A stretch of DNA of 44,167 nt from Eubacterium sp. (lineage in GTDB: Bacteria; Bacillota; Clostridia; Lachnospirales; Lachnospiraceae). Every line of letters starts with the position of its first letter. The stretch's first letter is position 1. Location of the stretch: NCBI GenBank assembly GCA_022769325.1, contig JALEKC010000039.1:1-44167 (forward strand), in the 5' to 3' direction. The position numbers and the translations under genes are program-made. Under the pieces are notes generated by a model. That model did not search any database. It worked only from the letters and a program-made list of their open reading frames with translations, and was not told the DNA's origin. Below are positions 30,843-39,012 of the stretch, one piece after another.

Positions 30843-31494
30843 TCTTTTTCTCCTTTTTTTCACCTAATTTATTTTCGGTACCATGAATCAAACGAATTAT
30901 GTTTGGTTTATGTTTTATGTAAGCCAAAAGGGTAAACATGAGGCTCACAATCAAAATCAATGGAAAAATCGGGCTGTCCCGATAATATAGTATGGTAAAT
31001 ATAGGAATATACCAAACAACAATTAAAGAGCCCAGGGAAACATATCTTGTCAATGCCACCACCAGAATAAATATTGCCAATCCTACGGCAATAAAAATCG
31101 GATGGAGATTGGATACCACAATCACGGCAGCTGATACGGCAATCCCCTTTCCTCCTTTAAAATGCAGATAAAACGGAAAATTATGTCCCATTACCACACC
31201 AAAACCGGCTAATAAAGTAAATAAGTATGTGATATCATCCCCATAACCCATGGCAGGACAAAAAACAAATTTCACAAAGAGAGTTGGTATAAATGCTTTT
31301 ACCAAATCTCCAAGAAAGGTGAGCGCTCCGGCCTTGGCTCCCAAAGAACGTAACGCATTGGTAGTTCCTATATTTCCACTTCCGGTGGAACGAATATCCA
31401 GACCATTTTTCTTTCCCACAAAATAGCCGGTAGAAAAACAGCCAAAGCAATATCCAATCAATAAAATAATAACACCCGTTATAATGTAATTCAC
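30829..31494 (-). CDS. plsY: Acyl-phosphate:glycerol-3-phosphate acyltransferase (221 aa)
   Basis: This is an integral membrane enzyme that acylates glycerol 3-phosphate with acyl-phosphate as donor. Signature motifs: RSTGSGNIGTTNALR (36-50), then GVVMGHNFPFYLHFKGGKGI with the conserved Gly-Lys-Gly, and a third catalytic segment LTRYVSLGSLIVV. Five or so membrane helices are visible. The C-terminus is a hydrophilic tail (HGTENKLGEKKEKKSEEN) beyond the usual end. Starts 2 bases after der. Confidence 0.95.
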   Translation of the reverse strand: MNYIITGVIILLIGYCFGCFSTGYFVGKKNGLDIRSTGSGNIGTTNALRSLGAKAGALTFLGDLVKAFIPTLFVKFVFCPAMGYGDDITYLFTLLAGFGVVMGHNFPFYLHFKGGKGIAVSAAVIVVSNLHPIFIAVGLAIFILVVALTRYVSLGSLIVVWYIPIFTILYYRDSPIFPLILIVSLMFTLLAYIKHKPNIIRLIHGTENKLGEKKEKKSEEN

Positions 31495-31496
31495 GA

Positions 31497-32819
31497 TTAT
31501 TTCTCCTTCCGTTCACGAATGAACATTCGTATCGGCGTTCCCACAAAGCCAAAAGTATCACGAATGCGATTTTCAATATAGCGTTGATATGAAAAATGCA
31601 TCAATTCTTTACTGTTGACAAACAAAACAAAGGTCGGTGGCTTTGTTGACACCTGTGTAATATAAAATAATTTCAGACGTTTTCCTTTGTCTGAAGGTGG
31701 TTGCTGCATAGCCACCGCTTCCATCAGAATTTCATTAAGAACTCCAGTTTGAATCCGCATGGAATGAAACTGAATCACTTTTTCAATATAGTCAAACAAT
31801 TTATTGGTACGCTGTCCCGTAAGTGCAGAAATAAATACAATTTCAGCATAAGGAACAAAGGATAGAATTTCCCGGACTTTCGAGGTGTACTCTTTCACTG
31901 TCTGATTATCCTTTTCCACAGCATCCCATTTGTTTACAGCAATAATCAATCCTTTTCCCCGCTCATGGGCAATTCCGGCAATCTTGGCGTCCTGTTCCGT
32001 AACGCCTTCCACCGCATCAATCATTAATATAACTACATCGGAACGCTCAATTGCTGCCACAGTGCGAATGATACTATATCGTTCCAAATCTTCTTTGATT
32101 TTGTTTTTACGACGAATTCCAGCCGTATCAATAAAAACATATTCTTTTCCATCCCGAACAATCTCTGTATCAATGGCATCTCTTGTGGTTCCTGCGATAT
32201 CCGAAACGATGACGCGGTCTTTTCCTAAAAGTTTGTTAATCAACGAAGATTTCCCGGCATTGGGCTTTCCCACAATGGCAATTTTCGGACGATCATCCTC
32301 TTCTTCCTCAAATTTTTCTGCTTCCACCAGTTCCCAGACAGCGTCTAACATATCTCCCAACCCCAATTTAGAGGAAGCAGAAACCGGATGGGGTTCTCCG
32401 ATACCGAGATTATAAAATTCATATACATCCGGCATAAATTTTTCAAAATTATCCACCTTATTTACCACTAAGATAATCGGTTTCCCTGATTTACGAAGCA
32501 TATCTGCCACTTTAAAGTCCGCATCTACAAGTCCCTGCCTCACATCGGTAATAAACATAATTACGTCTGCTGTCTCGATGGCAATATTGGCCTGCTCTCG
32601 CATATGGGAAAGCATGGCATCCTTCGTATCCATCTCAATACCGCCGGTATCAATCAACGAAAGGCTATGATCCAGCCATGTGATGTCGGCATAAATTCGA
32701 TCCCTGGTCACTCCGGGATAATCTTTTACAATTGATATTTTTTCTCCGGCAAGAGTATTAAATAATGTTGACTTTCCTACATTGGGACGGCCAACAATTG
32801 CTACTATTGGTTTACTCAT
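31497..32819 (-). CDS. der: Ribosome-assembly GTPase Der/EngA (440 aa)
   Basis: This is a GTPase with two G domains in tandem, acting in 50S ribosome assembly. First domain: GRPNVGKS (10-17), DTGG (57-60), NKVD (120-123). Second: GKPNAGKS (184-191), DTAG (in VFIDTAGIRRKNKI), NKWD in LIIAVNKWDAVEK. The C-terminal KH-like part follows, ending TFGFVGTPIRMFIRERKEK. The length is standard (about 440). Both nucleotide-binding sites are complete. Confidence 0.97.
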   Translation of the reverse strand: MSKPIVAIVGRPNVGKSTLFNTLAGEKISIVKDYPGVTRDRIYADITWLDHSLSLIDTGGIEMDTKDAMLSHMREQANIAIETADVIMFITDVRQGLVDADFKVADMLRKSGKPIILVVNKVDNFEKFMPDVYEFYNLGIGEPHPVSASSKLGLGDMLDAVWELVEAEKFEEEEDDRPKIAIVGKPNAGKSSLINKLLGKDRVIVSDIAGTTRDAIDTEIVRDGKEYVFIDTAGIRRKNKIKEDLERYSIIRTVAAIERSDVVILMIDAVEGVTEQDAKIAGIAHERGKGLIIAVNKWDAVEKDNQTVKEYTSKVREILSFVPYAEIVFISALTGQRTNKLFDYIEKVIQFHSMRIQTGVLNEILMEAVAMQQPPSDKGKRLKLFYITQVSTKPPTFVLFVNSKELMHFSYQRYIENRIRDTFGFVGTPIRMFIRERKEK

Positions 32820-32871
32820 TACAATTCCTCCATCCGTATATTCTACTAAATATTCAGAATAAAATCAAGTA

Positions 32872-33222
32872 TTAGTATGCGTCAAAGGCATTCTTAATAT
32901 GTAAAATCTCATTTCCATCCATGGCAACCACATCAAAACGCATCGCCTGATTTAGTGGGATTTGGTGCTCAAAAATATAATTTCTGGCTGCATAGCATAT
33001 TTTTTGCTGTTTTCGCGGTGGCACCGCATAAATACTTCCACCGTATTTTTTGTTCTTACGGTATTTTACCTCGATAAAAACTAAATATTCCTCTTTTTTG
33101 GCAATAATATCGATTTCGGCCTGACGACATTGATAATTACAGCAAAGGATTTCATATCCTTTATTCTGTAAATAATTTGCCGCCATCTGTTCCTTTTCTT
33201 TTCCCAACTGTCGTTTGTTCAA
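32872..33222 (-). CDS. yraN: YraN family endonuclease-like protein (116 aa)
   Basis: UPF0102 (YraN) family, a restriction-endonuclease-like fold with unknown cell role. The metal motif is present: Glu36 and Asp38 (AEIDII), Glu51 and Lys53 (FIEVKYR). The rest fits the family: KGYEILCCNYQCRQ before, and PPRKQQKICYAARNYIFEHQ after. Sits between aroB and der in one orientation. Confidence 0.92.
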   Translation of the reverse strand: MNKRQLGKEKEQMAANYLQNKGYEILCCNYQCRQAEIDIIAKKEEYLVFIEVKYRKNKKYGGSIYAVPPRKQQKICYAARNYIFEHQIPLNQAMRFDVVAMDGNEILHIKNAFDAY

Positions 33223-33263
33223 TCCATATCCCTCAATTTATTTCTTATTTCCTGTGTTTTCGG

Positions 33264-34376
33264 TTACATTTGTAAAATAATATCTCGGATTTCCTCTTCT
33301 GCAACGGGTCTTGCATAGACATCTTCTCCAAAAGTCATCACATCGCCGATTCCCTTTTGAAATACAAAACGCAATTTGCCGTCTCTTACTTTTTTGTCCG
33401 TATATAGTTTTTGAATCAATTCTTCCCGATTGATATAAGAAGGAATTTCAACCGGTAATCCCACTTTTTTTTGCAACGCAATCACACGCTGTCTCTCTTC
33501 TTCGGTTAAAAAGCCCAGTTTACATCCCAGATTTACCTGTGCAACCATACCAATGGACAATGCTTCTCCATGAAGCAATCGATAATCACTGACCGTTTCA
33601 ATAGCTCTTCCCACAGTATGTCCCAGATTCAAAATCTCACGGAGACTTTTTTCCTTCTCATCTTTCATGACAACCTGATATTTTACATTGCAATTTTTTT
33701 CAGAAATATATTCACATACCTCAGGCTGACATTGCAAAATTTCATCCACATGACCTTCGATATATTGGAAAAATTCATAATCTGCAAGACAAGCATGTTT
33801 AATGGTCTCTGCCATTCCGTTGATAAGATGCTCTTTCGGAAGTGTTTTCCAGGCGTCAATATCCACATATACCTTTTTCGGCTGGTAAATCAGACCGATA
33901 AGATTGGTGGCAAGTTTCGTATCTACTGCCGTCTTTCCACCAATGGAGGCATCTGCAGCCGCCAATAAGGTAGTGGCATAATTGACAAAGGGTACCCCTC
34001 TTCCAAAAGTTCCGGCTACAAAACCGGCCAAATCCGACACAACGCCTCCCCCAACAGCAACCACACAACAGTCTCTGCGAAATTCTTTGGCAAGCATGGC
34101 ATCTTCCAGCATTTCTTTGGTCTCTCTCACTTTACTTTTTTCTCCCGCCGGAAACACAAATAACTCTGCCTGTACTCCCGCCTGAATCAGTTGCTCATAA
34201 ATCGGTTTACCATACAACGGTTCCACATTGGAATCCGTAATCACTGCAAATTTATGTATATTTCCCACAAGTCCGCCGGTTAAATCCCCAACCAGTTCCG
34301 GAATCAGATTTCTTCCGATTTGCACATCATAGGAATCATCAACTACTTTCTTTAATTCAACTCGAAAATTACTCAT
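33264..34376 (-). CDS. aroB: 3-dehydroquinate synthase (370 aa)
   Basis: This converts DAHP to 3-dehydroquinate, second step of the shikimate pathway. NAD-binding and catalytic features: VAVGGGVVSDLAGFVAGTFG and RGVPFVNYATTLLAAADASI-GGKTAVDT, then MAETIKHACLADYEFF, the metal ligand region LNLGHTVGRAIE and LLHGEALSIGMVAQVNLG. The start MSNFRV was selected for the AGGAGG 7 bases upstream; the family length of about 360 aa fits. It has its own promoter, divergent to that of glmS. Confidence 0.96.
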   Translation of the reverse strand: MSNFRVELKKVVDDSYDVQIGRNLIPELVGDLTGGLVGNIHKFAVITDSNVEPLYGKPIYEQLIQAGVQAELFVFPAGEKSKVRETKEMLEDAMLAKEFRRDCCVVAVGGGVVSDLAGFVAGTFGRGVPFVNYATTLLAAADASIGGKTAVDTKLATNLIGLIYQPKKVYVDIDAWKTLPKEHLINGMAETIKHACLADYEFFQYIEGHVDEILQCQPEVCEYISEKNCNVKYQVVMKDEKEKSLREILNLGHTVGRAIETVSDYRLLHGEALSIGMVAQVNLGCKLGFLTEEERQRVIALQKKVGLPVEIPSYINREELIQKLYTDKKVRDGKLRFVFQKGIGDVMTFGEDVYARPVAEEEIRDIILQM

Positions 34377-34404
34377 CACATTTCCTCCTGCTCATAATGT
34401 ATTT

Positions 34405-34433
34405 ATTGTACCACAATTCTGATTTTCTTACAA
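34405..34433 (-). promoter_or_regulatory. Promoter of aroB (extended -10)
   Basis: On the minus strand TTGTAA (34428-34433) and TACAAT (34405-34410) are 17 bases apart, with TGG before the -10 box (extended -10). The start would be about 34,398, some 20 bases ahead of aroB's ribosome binding site. Confidence 0.65.
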
Positions 34434-34452
34434 TTGCTTTCTTGGGCTCATC

Positions 34453-34481
34453 TTGACTTTTTCTGTTGATTATGATATTAT
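34453..34481 (+). promoter_or_regulatory. Promoter of glmS
   Basis: TTGACT (34453-34458) and TATTAT (34476-34481) are 17 bases apart. A start near 34,488 gives a leader of roughly 165 bases before the glmS ATG. Confidence 0.65.
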
Positions 34482-34487
34482 GCAAGT

Positions 34488-34652
34488 GTTTTTTATTATG
34501 TACGATACAAATCAGCAGGTAACTGCCACACAAAGTTCGTACAAATCATATTTTTCACAAAACAATTTTTTATAAATGCATACATTACATTAGGATAAGA
34601 GCCTTTTTACAAGGTTCTATGTTTTGATTGCAAAAATATGGAGGATAATATT
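34488..34652 (+). ncRNA. Structured glmS leader (not the glmS ribozyme)
   Basis: The leader shows a hairpin GCAG-GTAA-CTGC (34515-34526) enclosed by an outer pairing GTACGA/TCGTAC (34500-34505 with 34537-34542), and a second stem AGAGCCTT/AAGGTTCT (34598-34605 with 34611-34618, one G-U pair). The conserved glmS ribozyme core (AGCGCC at the cleavage site, later GACGAGG) is not found. The function of this leader is unknown; it may be a folded 5' UTR only. Confidence 0.4.
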
Positions 34653-36476
34653 ATGTGTGGAATTATTGGATATGTCGGTTCTTCCGACGCAAAAAAAGTA
34701 TTAATTGATGGCTTACAGACATTGGAATACCGTGGGTATGACAGTGCCGGAATTTCTTTTTTTCACGAAGATACCATTGAAACCGTAAAAACTGTGGGAA
34801 AAGTTTCTGCTCTTCGCCATCTTGTAAAAGAAAAAGCTACAGATAAAACCTCTTTTTGTGGCATTGGGCATACGCGGTGGGCGACTCATGGTGGTGTTTC
34901 TTCCACCAATTCCCATCCGCATACAGCCGGAAAGGTCACTTTGATTCACAATGGGATTATAGAAAACTATCAAAAATTGCAGGCAGACTTAGAAGAAAAA
35001 GGGAAAAAACCAATTTCCCAGACAGATACCGAAATTGCAGCTATGGTTATCGATGACTGCTATCATGGAGATCCGGAATCCGCCATCCGTGAAGCTGTCT
35101 CAAAATTAACCGGTGCCTATGGCTTTTGTATTATGTTTTCTGATATTCCGGAAACCATTTATGCTATCCGCAGCGGAAGCCCTTTGGTCGCTGCACATAC
35201 CGATAAAGGTTCCATCATTGCATCGGATATGGTTGCCCTTGTGAATCACACCAAACACTATTTTGTTTTAAAAGAAAATCACATCGCAAAGATGACAAAA
35301 GAGGAAATTATTGTCAAAAATGAATACGGCGAAATCTACGGTCCAACCATTCATCACATCAGTTGGGATGTAGGGGCAGCGAAAAAAGGCGGTTATGAAT
35401 ATTTTATGATGAAGGAAATTCACGAACAGCCGGATGCGCTTCGCAATACGATCCGTCCAAGATTGGTAGACGGTCTTCCAAATTTTGAAACCGATGGTGT
35501 CTCCGATGACATTTTTAAAAACATCAACCGTATCGTCATTACCGCTTGCGGTACAGCCATGCATGCCGGTTTGATTGGCCGCAATATGATAGAACGCTTG
35601 GCAAGAATTCCTGTTACCGTTGAAATTGCATCGGAATTCCGATATCAGGATCCTATCATTGACGAACATACCCTTTTAATTACCATTTCTCAATCTGGTG
35701 AAACCGCGGATACTCTGGCCGCTTTGAAACTGGGAAAAGAAAGAGGAGCCAAAACCCTGTCTGTGGTTAATGTAAAGGGATCTTCCATTGCCCGGGAAAG
35801 CGATTATGTTTTATATACTCATGCCGGTCCGGAAATCGCTGTAGCCAGTACAAAAGCCTACTCGGTACAACTTGCTGTCATGTATCTGATTGCCTTTCGT
35901 CTTGCCTATGTCACCGGAACCTGTTCCACAGAGGAAACCCAAAAATACATGGATTCTCTGGTTCATGTGGCAGATTCTGTTGAAGAAGCACTTTCTTTCG
36001 ACAATCAGGCAGAAAATATCTCACATCGATTAGCAAAAGCCAATGATATTTTCTTTATTGGACGAGGTCTTGACTATGCCCTCTCCTGCGAAGGTTCTTT
36101 AAAATTAAAAGAAATCAGCTATATTCATTCCGAAGCGTATGCCGCCGGCGAATTAAAGCACGGAACCATTTCCCTGATTACGGACAATGTTCCAGTCATC
36201 GCTTTGGCAACCCAGCCGGATGTTTATGCCAAAGTAATTTCCAATGTCCAGGAAGTCCGTTCCCGTGGTGCAAGAGTCATTCTGATTACGGATAGTAATT
36301 CATCCGTGGATGCCAGTCTTTGCGACCACCAAATTATTCTTCCGGAAACGGACCCTCTCTTTACTCCTTTTGTTTCTGCAGTTATTTTACAATATCTTGC
36401 TTATTATGTTTCTGTGGAAAAAGGACTAAATGTAGATCAACCAAGAAACTTGGCAAAATCCGTAACAGTAGAATAA
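34653..36476 (+). CDS. glmS: Glutamine-fructose-6-phosphate aminotransferase (607 aa)
   Basis: This makes glucosamine 6-phosphate, entry of amino sugar and wall synthesis. The protein begins MCGIIGYVG, with Cys2 the glutaminase nucleophile; this fixes the start at 34,653 (RBS GGAGG 8 bases before). Then GHTRWATHGGVSSTNSHPHT, the N-terminal amidotransferase active area, and two SIS domains: ITACGTAMHAGLIG, SQSGETADTL, AVASTKAYSVQ, then SCEGSLKLKEISYIHSEAYA, ending in FTPFVSAVILQY and PRNLAKSVTVE, the conserved sugar-site terminus. The length is standard (about 608). It runs alone on the plus strand. Confidence 0.97.
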   Translation: MCGIIGYVGSSDAKKVLIDGLQTLEYRGYDSAGISFFHEDTIETVKTVGKVSALRHLVKEKATDKTSFCGIGHTRWATHGGVSSTNSHPHTAGKVTLIHNGIIENYQKLQADLEEKGKKPISQTDTEIAAMVIDDCYHGDPESAIREAVSKLTGAYGFCIMFSDIPETIYAIRSGSPLVAAHTDKGSIIASDMVALVNHTKHYFVLKENHIAKMTKEEIIVKNEYGEIYGPTIHHISWDVGAAKKGGYEYFMMKEIHEQPDALRNTIRPRLVDGLPNFETDGVSDDIFKNINRIVITACGTAMHAGLIGRNMIERLARIPVTVEIASEFRYQDPIIDEHTLLITISQSGETADTLAALKLGKERGAKTLSVVNVKGSSIARESDYVLYTHAGPEIAVASTKAYSVQLAVMYLIAFRLAYVTGTCSTEETQKYMDSLVHVADSVEEALSFDNQAENISHRLAKANDIFFIGRGLDYALSCEGSLKLKEISYIHSEAYAAGELKHGTISLITDNVPVIALATQPDVYAKVISNVQEVRSRGARVILITDSNSSVDASLCDHQIILPETDPLFTPFVSAVILQYLAYYVSVEKGLNVDQPRNLAKSVTVE

Positions 36477-36490
36477 TTTTGACAACCAAA

Positions 36491-36529
36491 AAACCAGAAA
36501 TTTGCGGAATCCCCTCAAATTTCTGGTTT
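36491..36529. terminator. Bidirectional terminator between glmS and pap
   Basis: Arms AAACCAGAAATTTG and CAAATTTCTGGTTT (14 bp, perfect) around an 11-base loop. T-rich tracts follow on both strands (TATTTTTTAT on plus; TTTGGTTG on minus), so it serves two convergent genes. Confidence 0.88.
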
Positions 36530-36544
36530 TATTTTTTATACAAA

Positions 36545-37996
36545 TCACATTTCGGATAATTTCTTTTCCAAAGCTTCCACAACAGTTTTAAGAACTTTAA
36601 TTCTGGCATAGTATTTACTATTACCTTCTACCACAATCCATGGGGCATTCTCGGTGGAAGTCCGCAAAATCATTTCATCCACGGCCTTTTCATAATCATC
36701 CCAACGAGCACGGTTTCGCCAGTCTTCTTCGGTAATTTTCCACTGTTTTTCCGGAATTTGCTCTCGTTCATGAAAACGCCGTTCTTGCTCATCTTTATCA
36801 ATATGCATCCAGAATTTTAGTAAAATGCCTCCTGCATTGGTGATCTGCTCTTCCATATCGTTGATTTCACGATATGCACGTTTCCACTCTTTTTCCGTTG
36901 CAAATCCTTCTACACGCTCAACCAGCACACGCCCATACCACGTACGGTCAAAAATCGCCATATGACCGGCTTTTGGGAATTTTTCCCAGAAACGCCAGAG
37001 ATAATGATGTGCTTTTTCAATATCATTAGGAGATGCCGTCGGCACCACTTCATATCCTCTGGGATCCATGGCCTGGGTTAATCTCTTGATGGCTCCGCCT
37101 TTTCCACCGGCATCCCAGCCCTCAAAAGCAAGTACCACCGGAAGTCGTTTCAGATACATTTGATTGTGTAAAGAGCGAAGTTTTTTCTGTAATTTCTTTT
37201 TTTCTTTTTGATATTCTTCTTTCGTCATGGTTTTTGACAAATCAATCCCATGCAATACTCCATTTCGAAAACAATCTTCTGCCGGTTCTTGCTGCGGCAG
37301 TTCTTCAGACTTATTGTTGGTCCGACTCAAGGCTTCTTCCATTCGTGAAACCAGAGTAGAAACAATCTTACATGTGGCATACAGCTTATTGGTTCCTTCT
37401 ACAATAACCCATGGACATTCTGCAATATCCGTATGCACAAGCATGGTATCCTGTCTTTTCAGACACGCATCATAATTCTTATTATTTTCCTTTTCCTGCT
37501 TGCAGACACGCCATCTGGTATCTTCATCTTTTTCCATGTTTTCCAGACGCTTTTTTTGCTCCTTAGCTGAAATCAAAAGGAAAAATTTCACAATTAATGT
37601 GCCATCCTGAATCAACATCTTTTCAAATTCTACCGCATCTTTTTCGCTGATTTCACCTTCGTAAACTCCACGGTACCAACTTTGATCAAAGATATGCATT
37701 CTTCCCCGTTCCGGCGTCTTGGTGAAAAAACGCCAAAAATACGGTCGCATCCTCTCTTCTTCATTGGCTTTTCCAGTAGAAAACACACGATAACCTCGGG
37801 GATCCAAAAATTGAATCATGCGATTAATCATGGTACCCTTTCCTGCCGCATCAACCCCGTCGAAAATGACCATAACCGGAATCTTTTGTTCCCGACATTT
37901 TCGCTGCAGCTCCCCCAACTTGACGGAAAGCGAATCCATTTTCTTATCGTACTCTTCTTTTGTCATTTTTTTGTCTACATCCACTTGTTCAAGCAT
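36545..37996 (-). CDS. pap: Polyphosphate:AMP phosphotransferase, two-domain PPK2 (483 aa)
   Basis: This uses polyphosphate to phosphorylate AMP to ADP. Two PPK2 kinase domains stand in tandem: first GVDAAGKGT (about 47-55), with DPRGYRVFSTGKAN, FWRFFTKTPERGRMHIFDQS and WYRGVYEG; second GWDAGGKGG (about 293-301), with DPRGYEVVPTASPND, LWRFWEKFPKAGHMAIFDRT and WYGRVLVERVEG. A second-domain Asp/Lys set is complete. In this family the C-terminal domain is the more active. The start MLEQVD has AGGAGG 8 bases upstream. It lies 15 bases after dut in the nrdDG-dut run, linking nucleotide supply with polyphosphate. Confidence 0.9.
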   Translation of the reverse strand: MLEQVDVDKKMTKEEYDKKMDSLSVKLGELQRKCREQKIPVMVIFDGVDAAGKGTMINRMIQFLDPRGYRVFSTGKANEEERMRPYFWRFFTKTPERGRMHIFDQSWYRGVYEGEISEKDAVEFEKMLIQDGTLIVKFFLLISAKEQKKRLENMEKDEDTRWRVCKQEKENNKNYDACLKRQDTMLVHTDIAECPWVIVEGTNKLYATCKIVSTLVSRMEEALSRTNNKSEELPQQEPAEDCFRNGVLHGIDLSKTMTKEEYQKEKKKLQKKLRSLHNQMYLKRLPVVLAFEGWDAGGKGGAIKRLTQAMDPRGYEVVPTASPNDIEKAHHYLWRFWEKFPKAGHMAIFDRTWYGRVLVERVEGFATEKEWKRAYREINDMEEQITNAGGILLKFWMHIDKDEQERRFHEREQIPEKQWKITEEDWRNRARWDDYEKAVDEMILRTSTENAPWIVVEGNSKYYARIKVLKTVVEALEKKLSEM

Positions 37997-38011
37997 AAGC
38001 AATACCTCCTT

Positions 38012-38452
38012 TTAATCGGTAGAGCCAAAACCACCTTCTCCACGTACCGTCTGATCCAATTCCGATACTTCTTCATAGGTTGCATAAATATATGGTGCAA
38101 TGACCATCTGCGCAACCCGCTCATCCTTTTCAATCATGACATCTTTGGTTGAATGGTTATGTAACGCCACCATAATTTCTCCACGATAATCCGAATCAAT
38201 AACTCCTACTTTATTGGCAGGTGCCAGCCCCTGTTTGCATGCTTTTCCGCTTCTGGCATAAATCAAACCAACCAGACCTTCCGGAATGGACATGGCAAGG
38301 CCGGTAGGAATAAATACCGTTTCACCGGCAGGCACACAGACCGGATTTTCTAAACAAGCATACAAATCTGCTCCTGCTGCATATTCCGTCCCATAAGTTG
38401 GAATATGGGCATTCTCATTTAACTTTTTAAATACAATCTTTGTTTTCTGCAC
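38012..38452 (-). CDS. dut: Deoxyuridine 5'-triphosphate nucleotidohydrolase (146 aa)
   Basis: This cleaves dUTP to dUMP and PPi, keeping uracil out of DNA and feeding dTMP synthesis. Trimeric dUTPase motifs: GAADLYACL near the N-terminus, SIPEGLVGLIYARSGKACK, VGVIDSDYRGEIMVALHNHS with the catalytic Asp, and VAQMVIAPY before the glycine-rich end RGEGGFGSTD that closes over the substrate. Overlaps nrdG by one base; both serve dNTP pools. Confidence 0.96.
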   Translation of the reverse strand: MQKTKIVFKKLNENAHIPTYGTEYAAGADLYACLENPVCVPAGETVFIPTGLAMSIPEGLVGLIYARSGKACKQGLAPANKVGVIDSDYRGEIMVALHNHSTKDVMIEKDERVAQMVIAPYIYATYEEVSELDQTVRGEGGFGSTD

Positions 38453-38991
38453 TATAATTTCCTCTCTTTATCTTCATCCCAAAGAATGATTTTTCCCGCC
38501 TCACGGGTCTTTTTCACATCAATAATCCGCTGGTTATCTGAACCACGAAAACGAATTTTTAAATTTTTTCGTTCTTCCACAAAAGGACCATCTATCAAAA
38601 TATCAATATAGGACAATAATTCTCTGGTTTCCGGCACATGATCCAACATTTTTCCACAGATGTCTTCATCCAGCAAATACCCCGTATAACACCAGATATC
38701 TTTTTCCGGATATACTTCTTTCACCTTTCTAACCAAAGGCAAAAGACCTTCCTGGTTTTCCGGTTCAAAAGGTTCTCCTCCAAGAAGAGACAATCCCGAT
38801 ACATAAGATGGCTTCAAATAATCCAAAATCATATGAATTTCATCTTCCGTAAAGGGATTTCCATATTGAAAATCCCAAGTTTCTTTATTGAAGCAGTTCT
38901 TGCAATGGTGGGTACATCCACTTACAAAGAGAGATACCCGGATACCAAGTCCGTTGGCAACATCGTACTGCTTAATATCTGCATAATTCAT
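38452..38991 (-). CDS. nrdG: Anaerobic ribonucleotide reductase activating enzyme (179 aa)
   Basis: Radical SAM protein that installs the glycyl radical in NrdD. The iron-sulfur motif is CTHHCKNC (Cys26, Cys30, Cys33), the usual CX3CX2C. LSLLGGEPFEPENQEGLLPL follows as the SAM-binding GGEP region, then DIWCYTGYLLDEDI and IDILIDGPFVEERKNLKIRF. The start MNYADIK was chosen because GAGGAA precedes it; an earlier Met is weaker. It sits 22 bases after nrdD. Confidence 0.96.
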   Translation of the reverse strand: MNYADIKQYDVANGLGIRVSLFVSGCTHHCKNCFNKETWDFQYGNPFTEDEIHMILDYLKPSYVSGLSLLGGEPFEPENQEGLLPLVRKVKEVYPEKDIWCYTGYLLDEDICGKMLDHVPETRELLSYIDILIDGPFVEERKNLKIRFRGSDNQRIIDVKKTREAGKIILWDEDKERKL

Positions 38992-39012
38992 TTTTCTATT
39001 CCTCAATCATGA

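Noticed and set aside
31930-32415. Plus-strand 161-codon frame opposite der
   Set aside because: Antisense shadow of a conserved GTPase; no start signal and no recognisable domain.
34488-34652. glmS ribozyme in the glmS leader
   Set aside because: The invariant cleavage core AGCGCC and the later GACGAGG element were not found on reading the leader; reported only as an unidentified folded leader.
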